Source: Bacillota bacterium
GTDB taxonomy: Bacteria > Bacillota > UBA994
Length of the DNA stretch: 13,498 nt
Direction of reading: 5' to 3'
Assembly (NCBI GenBank): GCA_018725535.1
Contig: QLUS01000037.1
Coordinates: 1 to 13,498, forward strand
The position numbers and the translations under genes were made by a program. Each line of letters begins with the position of its first letter. Within the stretch, counting starts at the first letter, position 1. Under the pieces are notes generated by a model, which did no database searches, had not been told where the DNA came from, and saw only the letters and a program-made list of their open reading frames with translations. Shown here piece by piece: positions 6,460 through 13,483 of this stretch.

Positions 6460-8164
6460 TGTCACGATTAACGGCAGAACTATCGCTGTGCCAGCAGGCT
6501 CGACCATTCTTTCGGCTTGCCGACAGGCTGACATTAAAGTACCTACCCTGTGTCATCACCCCGACCAAGCAGTCAAAGCAGCTTGCCGCCTCTGTGTGGT
6601 AGAAGTGGCTGGGCAGAGGCTCTTACAGCCTGCCTGCTCCTACCCCGTAAGTGAAGGCATGGTAGTTAATACCGCCACACCCGCTGTGCGCGAGGCGCGC
6701 CGCACCATCCTAGAACTTCTGTTGTCGAGTCACCCCCCGGACTGCCTGCAATGCCCCCGCAGCTTCACGTGTGAACTACAGCAGTTAGCCAGTGAGCTAA
6801 ACGTACGCGAGACGCCTTTCCCAAGCCGACTGCGGCAGCTAAAGCAGGACCAGAGCACGGTTTCCCTTAAGCGCATACCGGATAAATGCGTCAACTGCCG
6901 GCGCTGTGTACATGCATGCCTCACCACCCAGGGCATCGGGCTCCTCTACACTGCGGGCAGGGGCCGTGACACCGTAGTGCAAACAAGCGGGAATGCACCG
7001 CTCCATGACGTAGCTTGCGTGCTGTGCGGGCAATGTCTGCAGGCCTGCCCTGTGGGTGCCATTACCGAGGTCGATGAGACGGAGAAAGTGTGGGATGCCC
7101 TCGCCGACCCTGCTAAGCACGTGGTAGTACAAGTTGCCCCGGCTATCCGCGTAGCTTTAGGCGAAGAATTTGGCGGCGAAGCGGGTAGTGTCGTCACCGG
7201 TAAATTGGTAAGCGCTCTACGTCTCTTAGGCTTTGACCGCGTCTTTGACACCGATTTTACGGCGGATCTAACGATCATCGAAGAGGGGCACGAGTTCCTG
7301 CACCGTCTCTCTCACGGCGGGATCCTCCCCATGATTACCTCCTGCAGCCCAGGCTGGATTAAATTTGCAGAGCACAATTACCCCGCGCAGCTCGCGCATC
7401 TCTCAAGCTGCAAGTCGCCGCAGCAAATGTTTGGCGCCCTAGCGAAGACGTACTACGCAGAGCAGATTGACCTTGCGCCAAGCAGCGTCTTTGTAGTTTC
7501 GGTTATGCCCTGCACCGCCAAAAAGTACGAAGCTGCCCGTCCCGAGATGACGAGCAGCGGATACCGCGATGTCGATGTAGTGCTGACCACGCGTGAGCTC
7601 GCCCGCATGCTTAAACAAGCCGGTATTGACTGGGCCGGTGTGCCCGCAGGCGAATTTGACGCACCGCTTGGCATTTCCACCGGGGCAGGTGTTATTTTTG
7701 GCGCTACGGGCGGCGTAATGGAGGCGGCGCTCCGCACGGTCTATGAAGTCGTAAGTGGCAAAGAACTGGGTAGTCTAGATTTCCACGCCGTAAGGGGTAT
7801 GGCGGGAGTAAAAGAAGCCGCCATCCAGATTGGCGACCTAGTAGTAAACGTGGGAGTGGCGCACGGCTTGGCCAATGCGCGTCAGCTGATGGAACAGGTG
7901 GCGAACGGGACATCGCCCTATCACTTTATTGAAATCATGTGCTGCCTAGGCGGCTGCATTGGCGGCGGCGGACAGCCCATACCTACCACCAATGCCGTGC
8001 GCGAACAGCGCATGCGGGCAATATACAGCGTAGACGAAGCGATGACCTTGCGGAAATCACACCAAAACCCGGCCGTGGTCAAGCTCTATGCGGATTTTCT
8101 CAAACGCCCGCTCGGCCACAAGTCACACACTTTGCTGCATACGGAGTATGTGAAGAGGGGGTAG
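6449..8164 (+). CDS. hndD: Catalytic [FeFe]-hydrogenase subunit HndD/HydA
   Basis: A 571-residue catalytic subunit that makes or oxidises H2 at an H-cluster. Domains in order: [2Fe-2S] (C35, C46, C49, C63); His-ligated [4Fe-4S] (H95, C99, C102, C108); two [4Fe-4S] (C147, C150, C153, C157 and C190, C193, C196, C200); H-cluster domain with L1 TSCSPGW (297-303), L2 MPCTAKKYE (353-361) and L3 EIMCCLGGCIGGG (495-507); and a C-terminal small-subunit segment ending LLHTEY. Length fits HndD (about 585) rather than the longer Thermotoga HydA with an extra C-terminal [2Fe-2S] domain. TTG 6449 is the first start after an in-frame stop at 6425; it overlaps hndC by 11 bp and follows AAAGGCGG, implying translational coupling. 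Maturation genes hydEFG are not in this window. Confidence 0.95.
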   Translation: MLTNVTINGRTIAVPAGSTILSACRQADIKVPTLCHHPDQAVKAACRLCVVEVAGQRLLQPACSYPVSEGMVVNTATPAVREARRTILELLLSSHPPDCLQCPRSFTCELQQLASELNVRETPFPSRLRQLKQDQSTVSLKRIPDKCVNCRRCVHACLTTQGIGLLYTAGRGRDTVVQTSGNAPLHDVACVLCGQCLQACPVGAITEVDETEKVWDALADPAKHVVVQVAPAIRVALGEEFGGEAGSVVTGKLVSALRLLGFDRVFDTDFTADLTIIEEGHEFLHRLSHGGILPMITSCSPGWIKFAEHNYPAQLAHLSSCKSPQQMFGALAKTYYAEQIDLAPSSVFVVSVMPCTAKKYEAARPEMTSSGYRDVDVVLTTRELARMLKQAGIDWAGVPAGEFDAPLGISTGAGVIFGATGGVMEAALRTVYEVVSGKELGSLDFHAVRGMAGVKEAAIQIGDLVVNVGVAHGLANARQLMEQVANGTSPYHFIEIMCCLGGCIGGGGQPIPTTNAVREQRMRAIYSVDEAMTLRKSHQNPAVVKLYADFLKRPLGHKSHTLLHTEYVKRG

Positions 8165-8185
8165 GCGCAGGAGTAGCGTCAGCTA

Positions 8186-8322
8186 TGAATCATGAACTGT
8201 GAATCGTGAACTACGGAGTGGCTATCCGCTATCCGCTTTCCGCTGCGGGGCACGGAGCACGGCTCCGTACGCCGTACGCCGTAAGCCGTACGCGGCACGC
8301 CACTGGCACTAGGCACTGGGCC
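8186..8322 (+). repeat. Degenerate 7-bp tandem repeat array (heptads)
   Basis: Nearly the whole stretch reads in steps of seven, but the unit changes along it. Units of the form TGAA(T/C)(C/T)N occupy 8186-8213, CGGAGTG 8214-8220, GCTATCC-like units 8221-8248, (G/A)GCACGG 8249-8262, GTACGCC-like units 8267-8301, and CTGGCA-type units about 8302-8322. There is one 4-nt phase break at 8263-8266. A perfect hairpin ACGGAGC-ACG-GCTCCGT lies at 8252-8268. The array ends inside the last codons of the convergent transposase gene (stop 8309-8311) and begins 22 bp after the hndD stop. It is not coding and not a CRISPR. Confidence 0.85.
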
Positions 8323-9151
8323 CTTTCCCAAAGGTCAACCGCGACACGTAGGAATGATGAACGCAGAGGAACTCTGCCACTTCAGTCACGGGGTAATGGT
8401 GTTCTGTCACCGCCGTAGCGATGAGCATGCGTCTCGCCGCTACGGCTTGTGCGCTTCTCCCTTTGCCTTGCATCACACGCAGGCTTACTCCCTTCGTTTG
8501 GCTGACGGCAGAGGCGATTTCGTCTAGCGTTGGGGGAGTTGTTGTTGCCTTGGGCACATCCGGCACCAACGGCTTAAATACTTGTGCCAGTTCACTTGCA
8601 CTCACGGCAGTTGAAGACAGCGTCTGATATTGCCGACGGGCTTCCGCGCGGTCGTGGGAAATAAGCGCCAAGACCTCGTCACTGTCGACAAAAGGGTACC
8701 GAGTGTCGCCGAGATACGCGGCGTGGCTCGTAAAGCGGGTGAGATTCGGGTGATGCGTGTGACCAAAGGTAACTGGGAGGTAATGCACGTAACGGATAAT
8801 CTGGAGCAAGCGGCGGTCGGTATAGCATAAGCGCTCACAGTAAGACTCCAAAAAGACATTGCCATCGCGCCCGTTGCGCTTACTAAAGTAGGCCGCATAC
8901 ACCTCACGCAGGGTATGGAGTAGTTGCGGCAAGCCTCTAAACGGGGCAGACACTACTATGTGCACTTGCGATTCCAACAAGGCAAACGCATAAACTTTCA
9001 TCTGCGAACGACGCTTGGTTTCGGTCATGGCCTTGATAAAGTCGTGTTTATCTTGGTCGGAGAAAAAAACAGTTACGCGCGGTCGCCCCTGCAGCATACA
9101 GTAGTAGACTTCCTGCACCCACACTTCACCCCTCTGCACTTGTATAGACAC
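8309..9151 (-). CDS. REP-associated tyrosine (RAYT/Y1) transposase with DnaA domain IV-like tail
   Basis: A 280-residue protein of the TnpA_REP/RAYT family, related to IS200/IS605 Y1 transposases that act on single-stranded REP DNA. The fold is recognisable in VYYCMLQGR (15-23), the strand pair ending LLESQVHIVVSAP (58-70), YAAYFSKRNGRDGNVF (85-100) and LLQIIRYVHYLPV (115-127). The HUH motif reads Q62-V63-H64, so the first metal-binding histidine is replaced. Y85 or Y88 is the likely nucleophile. Residues 208-272 resemble a DnaA domain IV or TrpR-like helix-turn-helix, as in many Firmicutes RAYTs. GTG 9151 is preceded by GGAG. It lies 51 bp downstream of pstB on the same strand and its end runs into the heptad array. 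Confidence 0.85.
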   Translation of the reverse strand: MSIQVQRGEVWVQEVYYCMLQGRPRVTVFFSDQDKHDFIKAMTETKRRSQMKVYAFALLESQVHIVVSAPFRGLPQLLHTLREVYAAYFSKRNGRDGNVFLESYCERLCYTDRRLLQIIRYVHYLPVTFGHTHHPNLTRFTSHAAYLGDTRYPFVDSDEVLALISHDRAEARRQYQTLSSTAVSASELAQVFKPLVPDVPKATTTPPTLDEIASAVSQTKGVSLRVMQGKGRSAQAVAARRMLIATAVTEHHYPVTEVAEFLCVHHSYVSRLTFGKGPSA

Positions 9152-9202
9152 CTGAATTACTCCACAGAAAGGTGAACTCCTGCCGTTCTGCGAGCAATGT
9201 TT

Positions 9203-9961
9203 TTAGCCTATCTTCCAAGTCAAATAGGCCTCGGTGCGCGGGTCTGTTGGAGCTAGGAAAAACTCTTTCGTCCTGCCTACTTCCACCAGTTCGCCGTTTA
9301 GCACAAACGCCGTCTGATCCGAAATGCGACTGGCTTGGTGCATGTTATGTGTAACGATAATCACGGTGTAGTCATGTTTGAGTTCCCGGATTAGTTCCTC
9401 GATGCGCATTATCCCCACAGGGTCTAAGGAAGCGCAGGGCTCATCCATAAGAAAGACCTCGGGCTCCACTGCTAGGGCGCGAGCGATACAGAGGCGCTGC
9501 TGCTGTCCGCCCGATAGTAAGGCCCCTTTGCGCCCCAAATCGTCTTTTACTTCTTCCCACAATGCGGCCTTACGCAGACAGGCCTCTACGCGTTCGGCAA
9601 TCTCCTTGCCTTGCGCTAGACCGTGCAACCGCAGCCCGGCGGCTACATTTTCGAACACCGATAGATGCGGAAAGGGGCTAGGTTTCTGAAAGATCATCCC
9701 TACCCGCCGACGCAGATCTACAGGGTCAACGGCAGCCGAGAATATGTCTTCTTCGCCAATCGCAATGCGGCCCGCGGCCCTTGTGCCGGGGTGCAACTCA
9801 TGCAAGCGATTAATACTGCGCAGTAAGGTAGTCTTGCCGCAGCCTGACGGACCGATTAAAGCAGTTACCTGCCGCACCGGAGCGGATAGCGAGATATTTT
9901 TTACGACTTGACTCTGCCCATACCAGAACGAGAAGTTTTCTATGTTTACGCCTTGCGCCAT
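9203..9961 (-). CDS. pstB: Phosphate ABC transporter ATP-binding protein PstB
   Basis: A 252-residue ABC ATPase that powers phosphate import through PstC and PstA. Walker A is GPSGCGKTT (37-45), the Q-loop is FQKPSPFP (91-98), the ABC signature LSGGQQQRLCIARALA (149-164), Walker B VFLMDEP (169-175) and the switch histidine H205 in THNMHQA. The PstB hallmarks ALIGPSGCGKTTLLRSINR and LSGGQQQRLCIARALAVEP separate it from other importers. ATG 9961 lies one base after the pstA stop, so it is the last gene of a pstSCAB operon. The D-loop reads CASLDP where many PstB have TSALDP, which is a tolerable variation. Confidence 0.96.
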   Translation of the reverse strand: MAQGVNIENFSFWYGQSQVVKNISLSAPVRQVTALIGPSGCGKTTLLRSINRLHELHPGTRAAGRIAIGEEDIFSAAVDPVDLRRRVGMIFQKPSPFPHLSVFENVAAGLRLHGLAQGKEIAERVEACLRKAALWEEVKDDLGRKGALLSGGQQQRLCIARALAVEPEVFLMDEPCASLDPVGIMRIEELIRELKHDYTVIIVTHNMHQASRISDQTAFVLNGELVEVGRTKEFFLAPTDPRTEAYLTWKIG

Positions 9962-9962
9962 A

Positions 9963-10805
9963 TTAACGCCTCCTATTACTTAGGCCGAGGGACAATTGTG
10001 CCGTTACATTGAGCACCAGAATGGCCGTTACAAGCACTAAAGCCGCGCCCCAGGCGTGCGCCTGCCAGTCGGCAAAGGGCGATGTGGCATAGTGGTAAAT
10101 TAACACCGGTAACGATGCCGTCGGCTGCTGCAAAGACTCGAGCCAGAACCGACTGGTGAGAGCGGTGAGCAGCACCGGCGCAGTTTGCCCTGCGGCCAGT
10201 GCTACGGCCAACATTACACCCACAATCAGTCCGCCTGCCGCCCCGGGGAGTACCAAGCGAAAGACGGTCTGCTGTTTGCTAGCCCCAAGTGCCATGGAGG
10301 CTTCGCGCTGGCTGCTTGGCACGAGGCGCAGCATTTCCTCTGCCGAAAGCGTAATTACCGGAGCCATAACTATGCTTAGGGCAATGCCCCCAGCGAGCGC
10401 CGAGTAATTGCCGGTGCGCAAAACCAACTGGCCAAACACAAACAGCCCAATCACCATGGAGGGAACGCCTGACAGCACGCGCGTGGCAAAACGGACAAAA
10501 GCAGAGAGCTTGCTTGCCGGGTTTTGGTCAAGGAAAACTGCGGCAGCGATGCAGACAGGAACGGCGATCAGTGCGCCTAACCCCACCATAAGCAGGCTGC
10601 CAATAAGTGCATTCCCTATGCCACCCCCCGCTACACCCACCGGTGCGGGGAGGCTCGTCAGAAACACGAAGCCCACCACCCCTATGCCGCGGCGAAAAAC
10701 GTAGTATAAAATCAAAGCTAAAACCACAATGGCTATACTTGCAGCCAGCACACACAGCGCTTCAAACAGTAATCCCAGAGCCTTACGCTTACGTCTATTC
10801 GTCAT
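9963..10805 (-). CDS. pstA: Phosphate ABC transporter permease PstA
   Basis: A 280-residue inner-membrane permease with about six transmembrane segments, the first at residues 17-37 after a basic N-terminus (MTNRRKRK). The cytoplasmic EAA loop that contacts PstB is visible as REASMALGASKQQT (167-180) followed by VLPGAAGG. The motif AAGQTAPVLLT (204-214) is typical of PstA. The start lies three bases after the pstC stop, with AGGGGAG (about 10812-10818) as ribosome binding site, so expression is coupled to pstC. Confidence 0.95.
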   Translation of the reverse strand: MTNRRKRKALGLLFEALCVLAASIAIVVLALILYYVFRRGIGVVGFVFLTSLPAPVGVAGGGIGNALIGSLLMVGLGALIAVPVCIAAAVFLDQNPASKLSAFVRFATRVLSGVPSMVIGLFVFGQLVLRTGNYSALAGGIALSIVMAPVITLSAEEMLRLVPSSQREASMALGASKQQTVFRLVLPGAAGGLIVGVMLAVALAAGQTAPVLLTALTSRFWLESLQQPTASLPVLIYHYATSPFADWQAHAWGAALVLVTAILVLNVTAQLSLGLSNRRR

Positions 10806-10808
10806 CGC

Positions 10809-11786
10809 TTAGCTCCCCTTTCGCAAGAGCTTTGCCCACACGGAGCCCTTGGCAGTAGCCGCTACGTCTTGACTCGGTCGATAGAAAAACCAAGCCGCGA
10901 TGAGGTTGATAATGAGCGTAATAATAAAAAGCAGCGTAGCCAAGAGCAACAACGCCGACAAGTGCAGGTCAAAAGCCTCGGGGAACTCGTTAACAATCAA
11001 TGAGGCCATAGTCTGGGCCGGGGCTAAAAGCGAAGCCGGAATTAAGTTAGCGTTCCCTATCACCATAGTCACAGCTATGGCTTCGCCAATGGCGCGACCG
11101 AGGCCTAAGAGCAACGCACCGGCAATGCCGGATTTACTGCTTGGGAGTATAACCTTGGTGACGACCTCCCAGCGAGTAGCTCCCAAGGCAAACATAGCTT
11201 CGCGCAACTCGGTGGGCACACCGCGCATTACTTCGCCGGAGATAGCCGTAATTGTGGGCAAGACCATAATCGCGAGCACTAAGGATGCCGTCAGTACGCC
11301 AATCCCGAGCGACGGTCCGGCAAAAATCGGCAAGAAGCCCAAGGAATCTGCCAGCAACTGGCCGAGCCCCGTTCTTAGCCACGGTGCCAGCACAAACAGC
11401 CCCCACAGCCCATAGACCACGCTTGGCACTGCGGCCAAGAGCTCCACCACAAAAGAAAGTGGTCTGCGCCAGTTCTGCGGGACAATTTCGCTTAAGAATA
11501 CTGCTGTCCCTATACTTAACGGCGTCGCCACGGCCAGTGCCAACACCGCAGTTATCACTGTCCCAAGCAAAGCGGGCACGGCGCCAAATTGGTTGGCCAT
11601 GGGGTCCCATATCGACGTGGTCAAAAAGGAAAGTCCAAAGGCGCGCCACGCAGGTGCCGACTGCAAGGTTACGACGAGAAAAATGCTGACCGCCAAGGCC
11701 ACCAGCCCTAGAGCCGCCAAAAGGGTTACGTAATGGAAGACGCCTTCTCTAGTGCCGGAGTGGAGGGCACGACGTACTGCCTGCAT
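10809..11786 (-). CDS. pstC: Phosphate ABC transporter permease PstC
   Basis: A 325-residue permease, partner of PstA in the phosphate channel. The hydrophobic N-terminal segment (19-41), the conserved SIWDPMANQFGAVPALLGT (58-76), the EAA loop ELREAMFALGATRWEVV (193-209) and the segment GRAIGEAIAVTMVIGN (230-245) are all typical of PstC. ATG 11786 is preceded by AAGGAG (about 11794-11799) at good spacing. It follows pstS across an 89-bp gap that contains a strong hairpin, so its transcript may be less abundant than that of pstS. Confidence 0.95.
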   Translation of the reverse strand: MQAVRRALHSGTREGVFHYVTLLAALGLVALAVSIFLVVTLQSAPAWRAFGLSFLTTSIWDPMANQFGAVPALLGTVITAVLALAVATPLSIGTAVFLSEIVPQNWRRPLSFVVELLAAVPSVVYGLWGLFVLAPWLRTGLGQLLADSLGFLPIFAGPSLGIGVLTASLVLAIMVLPTITAISGEVMRGVPTELREAMFALGATRWEVVTKVILPSSKSGIAGALLLGLGRAIGEAIAVTMVIGNANLIPASLLAPAQTMASLIVNEFPEAFDLHLSALLLLATLLFIITLIINLIAAWFFYRPSQDVAATAKGSVWAKLLRKGS

Positions 11787-11812
11787 AAACAGTCTCCTTA
11801 TCTAGTGAAGTG

Positions 11813-11845
11813 GGGGCTACACGCCAACTGAGTGGCGTGAGCCCC
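11813..11845 (-). promoter_or_regulatory. pstS-pstC intercistronic hairpin
   Basis: GGGGCT-A-CACGCC (11813-11825) pairs perfectly with GGCGTGAGCCCC (11834-11845), giving a 12-bp GC-rich stem with one bulged base and an 8-nt loop. On the minus-strand transcript it is not followed by a T-run, so it looks more like an mRNA-protecting or partial attenuating structure than a full terminator. Such elements commonly keep the binding-protein message above that of the transporter core. Confidence 0.65.
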
Positions 11846-11875
11846 GAACCGTAAGTTATTGACTTATGGGGTTTC

Positions 11876-13333
11876 CTATCGCCAAACGGGTTGCCCGCCA
11901 AAAGTAATGCTCTGCAAGAGCCGACGCACGCGGTTGATGCCGGTTTCAGGCAACGGCGCATAGTGCAGCTCCGTAGCGAACGGTTCTAAGTTACGCTCGA
12001 CAACGGCCCACCGCAGGAAGTCTACAATCGCCCGCGCTTTAGCTTCGTTATCTTGATCGCGATGCACCAGTATCCACGTGATCCCAACTATCGGATAGGC
12101 TGTGCGGGCAATCGAATCAGTGGGGTGAGTCATAAACGAGGCGTCTTCCATAATGATCGCCGCAGCTGAGGCCGCTTCCCCCGACGGGGCAATAAAGTTG
12201 CCTGCCCTGTTCTGCATATGGGCCATGCTCAGTCGGCTTTGCACTGCGGTCGACAATTCGACATAGCCAATGGCTCCGGGTAATTGGCTTACCTGTGCGG
12301 CTACGCCAGCATTACCGGCACCGCCTATCGTCGTGCCAGGCCATCTGACAGTCGTCCCTTCGCCCACATCGCTTCTCCACGTTGGACTGACTTTAGAGAG
12401 ATAGTTCGTAAAGATAAACGTGGTGCCGCTGGAGTCTGAGCGTCTTACCAACGTAATGCGTTGGTCCGGTAGGCTGAGTGTTGGATTTAACAGCGCAATG
12501 GAAGGGTCGTTCCAGTGCGTTACGCGTCCTAAGTAGATGTCGGCTAAGGCCCCGGGCGTCAGGCGCAAACCGCTGCCGATACCGCCTAGGTTGTAAACTA
12601 CTGCCACGGCACCCATCACTGTGGGGATATGCAGCACTTCGTTAGGCCGGACCTGGGCTTGCTGTGCCGCTGTCATCGGCGCGTCTGTCCCGGCAAAGGC
12701 GAAAGTTCTGGCCAAAATACCGCGAATCCCGGCACCGGAGCCTACTGAAGCGTACTCTATTTGCACGCGCGGATTAGTAATCGCTGCGTATTCAGTTATT
12801 AGGCGAGTGTACAGCGGGAAGGGGAAGGTAGCTCCACCGGTCGTCATGCGCAGTTCACTCGTCACAGGGGAACGCATGCGCGACTGCGCTGCACTCGTGA
12901 TGCGCACGATGCGTCGCGCGTCATCCCATTCCACGGTAGCACCAAGCGACTCGGCAATAAAGCGCACCGGCACCATCGTACGCCCGGCAATAATCTGCGC
13001 TGGTTGGTCGAGTGCAACCGCGCGCCCGCCGACAGTGGCGTTTCTGTTGCCGATGGTCAGGCTAATCGTGACATTGCCTTGCCGGCCCACAACTGTTTGC
13101 GTAGCATCGTTCCAAGTGACCTCCGCGCCTAAAGCCTCAAAGATAAGGCGCATCGGCACCATCGTGCGCCCGCCAATAATCTGAGGCGCGACATCGCCCC
13201 TAAGTTCGCGGGCGTTAAACTCAATCGTAATCGGCCTAGTGTCAGCTTGTGCCATCGCAGGTAACAACGAGACTAAAGTGACTAAGCAAGCCAATACAGC
13301 CAGTACGCGCGTAAGTAAACCCTGCTTTTTCAT
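11876..13333 (-). CDS. pstS: Phosphate-binding protein PstS fused to copper-amine-oxidase-type N-terminal repeats
   Basis: A 485-residue exported phosphate-binding protein. Residues 1-30 form a signal peptide with a hydrophobic core and AMAQA-type cleavage sites. Two copper amine oxidase N-terminal-like (PF07833-type) repeats follow, each with GRTMVP(M/V)R at 55-62 and 117-124, 62 residues apart. The periplasmic-binding-protein domain begins near 160: TTGGATFPFPLY (164-175), YASVGSGAGIRG (194-205), AGTDAPM (214-220), RRSDSSGTTFIFTNYLSKVSPTW (split around 297-319) and LPGAIGYVEL (351-360), all PstS hallmarks of phosphate contact. The usual lipobox is missing; C16 lies too early in the signal to be convincing. 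The extra domain may hold the protein at the cell wall (inference). ATG 13333 follows GGGAGGG. Confidence 0.92.
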   Translation of the reverse strand: MKKQGLLTRVLAVLACLVTLVSLLPAMAQADTRPITIEFNARELRGDVAPQIIGGRTMVPMRLIFEALGAEVTWNDATQTVVGRQGNVTISLTIGNRNATVGGRAVALDQPAQIIAGRTMVPVRFIAESLGATVEWDDARRIVRITSAAQSRMRSPVTSELRMTTGGATFPFPLYTRLITEYAAITNPRVQIEYASVGSGAGIRGILARTFAFAGTDAPMTAAQQAQVRPNEVLHIPTVMGAVAVVYNLGGIGSGLRLTPGALADIYLGRVTHWNDPSIALLNPTLSLPDQRITLVRRSDSSGTTFIFTNYLSKVSPTWRSDVGEGTTVRWPGTTIGGAGNAGVAAQVSQLPGAIGYVELSTAVQSRLSMAHMQNRAGNFIAPSGEAASAAAIIMEDASFMTHPTDSIARTAYPIVGITWILVHRDQDNEAKARAIVDFLRWAVVERNLEPFATELHYAPLPETGINRVRRLLQSITFGGQPVWR

Positions 13334-13396
13334 CGCTATCTACCCTCCCAGTAATTTTCGGTGACTTATCTCACCGCCCTGAGGGTAACACGCTAT

Positions 13397-13424
13397 TGTT
13401 AAGAGAGGGTTAAAGTAGTGGCAA
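13397..13424 (-). promoter_or_regulatory. Pho box (PhoP-type direct repeats) upstream of pstS
   Basis: On the minus strand three hexamers lie in exact 11-bp steps: TTGCCA (13419-13424), TTAACC (13408-13413) and TTAACA (13397-13402). This matches the TT(A/C/T)ACA direct-repeat design with 5-bp gaps known for B. subtilis PhoP. The first hexamer can also serve as a -35, with TAACAA 17 bp on as a weak -10, as expected of an activated promoter. A further TGTTAC (13385-13390) is out of phase. Confidence 0.6.
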
Positions 13425-13437
13425 ATTTTACGCAGGA

Positions 13438-13453
13438 CCCCCTCCCTCCCCCC
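13438..13453 (-). other. Poly-purine/poly-pyrimidine tract
   Basis: The plus strand is C5-T-C3-T-C6, so the minus strand is six, three and five guanines separated by single adenines. Such a tract can favour triplex or imperfect G-quadruplex structure. It sits between the Pho box of pstS and the outward promoter at 13455, so it may separate the two promoters. Confidence 0.5.
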
Positions 13454-13454
13454 A

Positions 13455-13483
13455 TTGACAACTCCCCTGCATCATAACATACT
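13455..13483 (+). promoter_or_regulatory. Probable promoter reading out of the right edge
   Basis: A perfect -35 TTGACA (13455-13460) is followed after 17 bp by CATACT (13478-13483, 4 of 6 to the -10 consensus). Transcription would start near 13490, and any gene lies beyond the window. It is divergent from the pst operon. Confidence 0.4.

Noticed and set aside
8252..8268. Hairpin in the array as intrinsic terminator of the hydrogenase operon
   Set aside because: The 7-bp stem is perfect but no T-run follows on either strand, so a terminator call is not supported.
8186..8322. CRISPR array
   Set aside because: The repeats are 7 bp, contiguous and without spacers, and no cas gene is nearby.
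8206..8418. Small plus-strand frames across the heptad array
   Set aside because: They arise from repeat sequence and the antisense of the transposase end, with no start signal or recognisable product.
12621..13184. Open 187-codon plus-strand frame inside pstS
   Set aside because: It is antisense to conserved PstS and repeat-domain sequence, and the protein is not recognisable.
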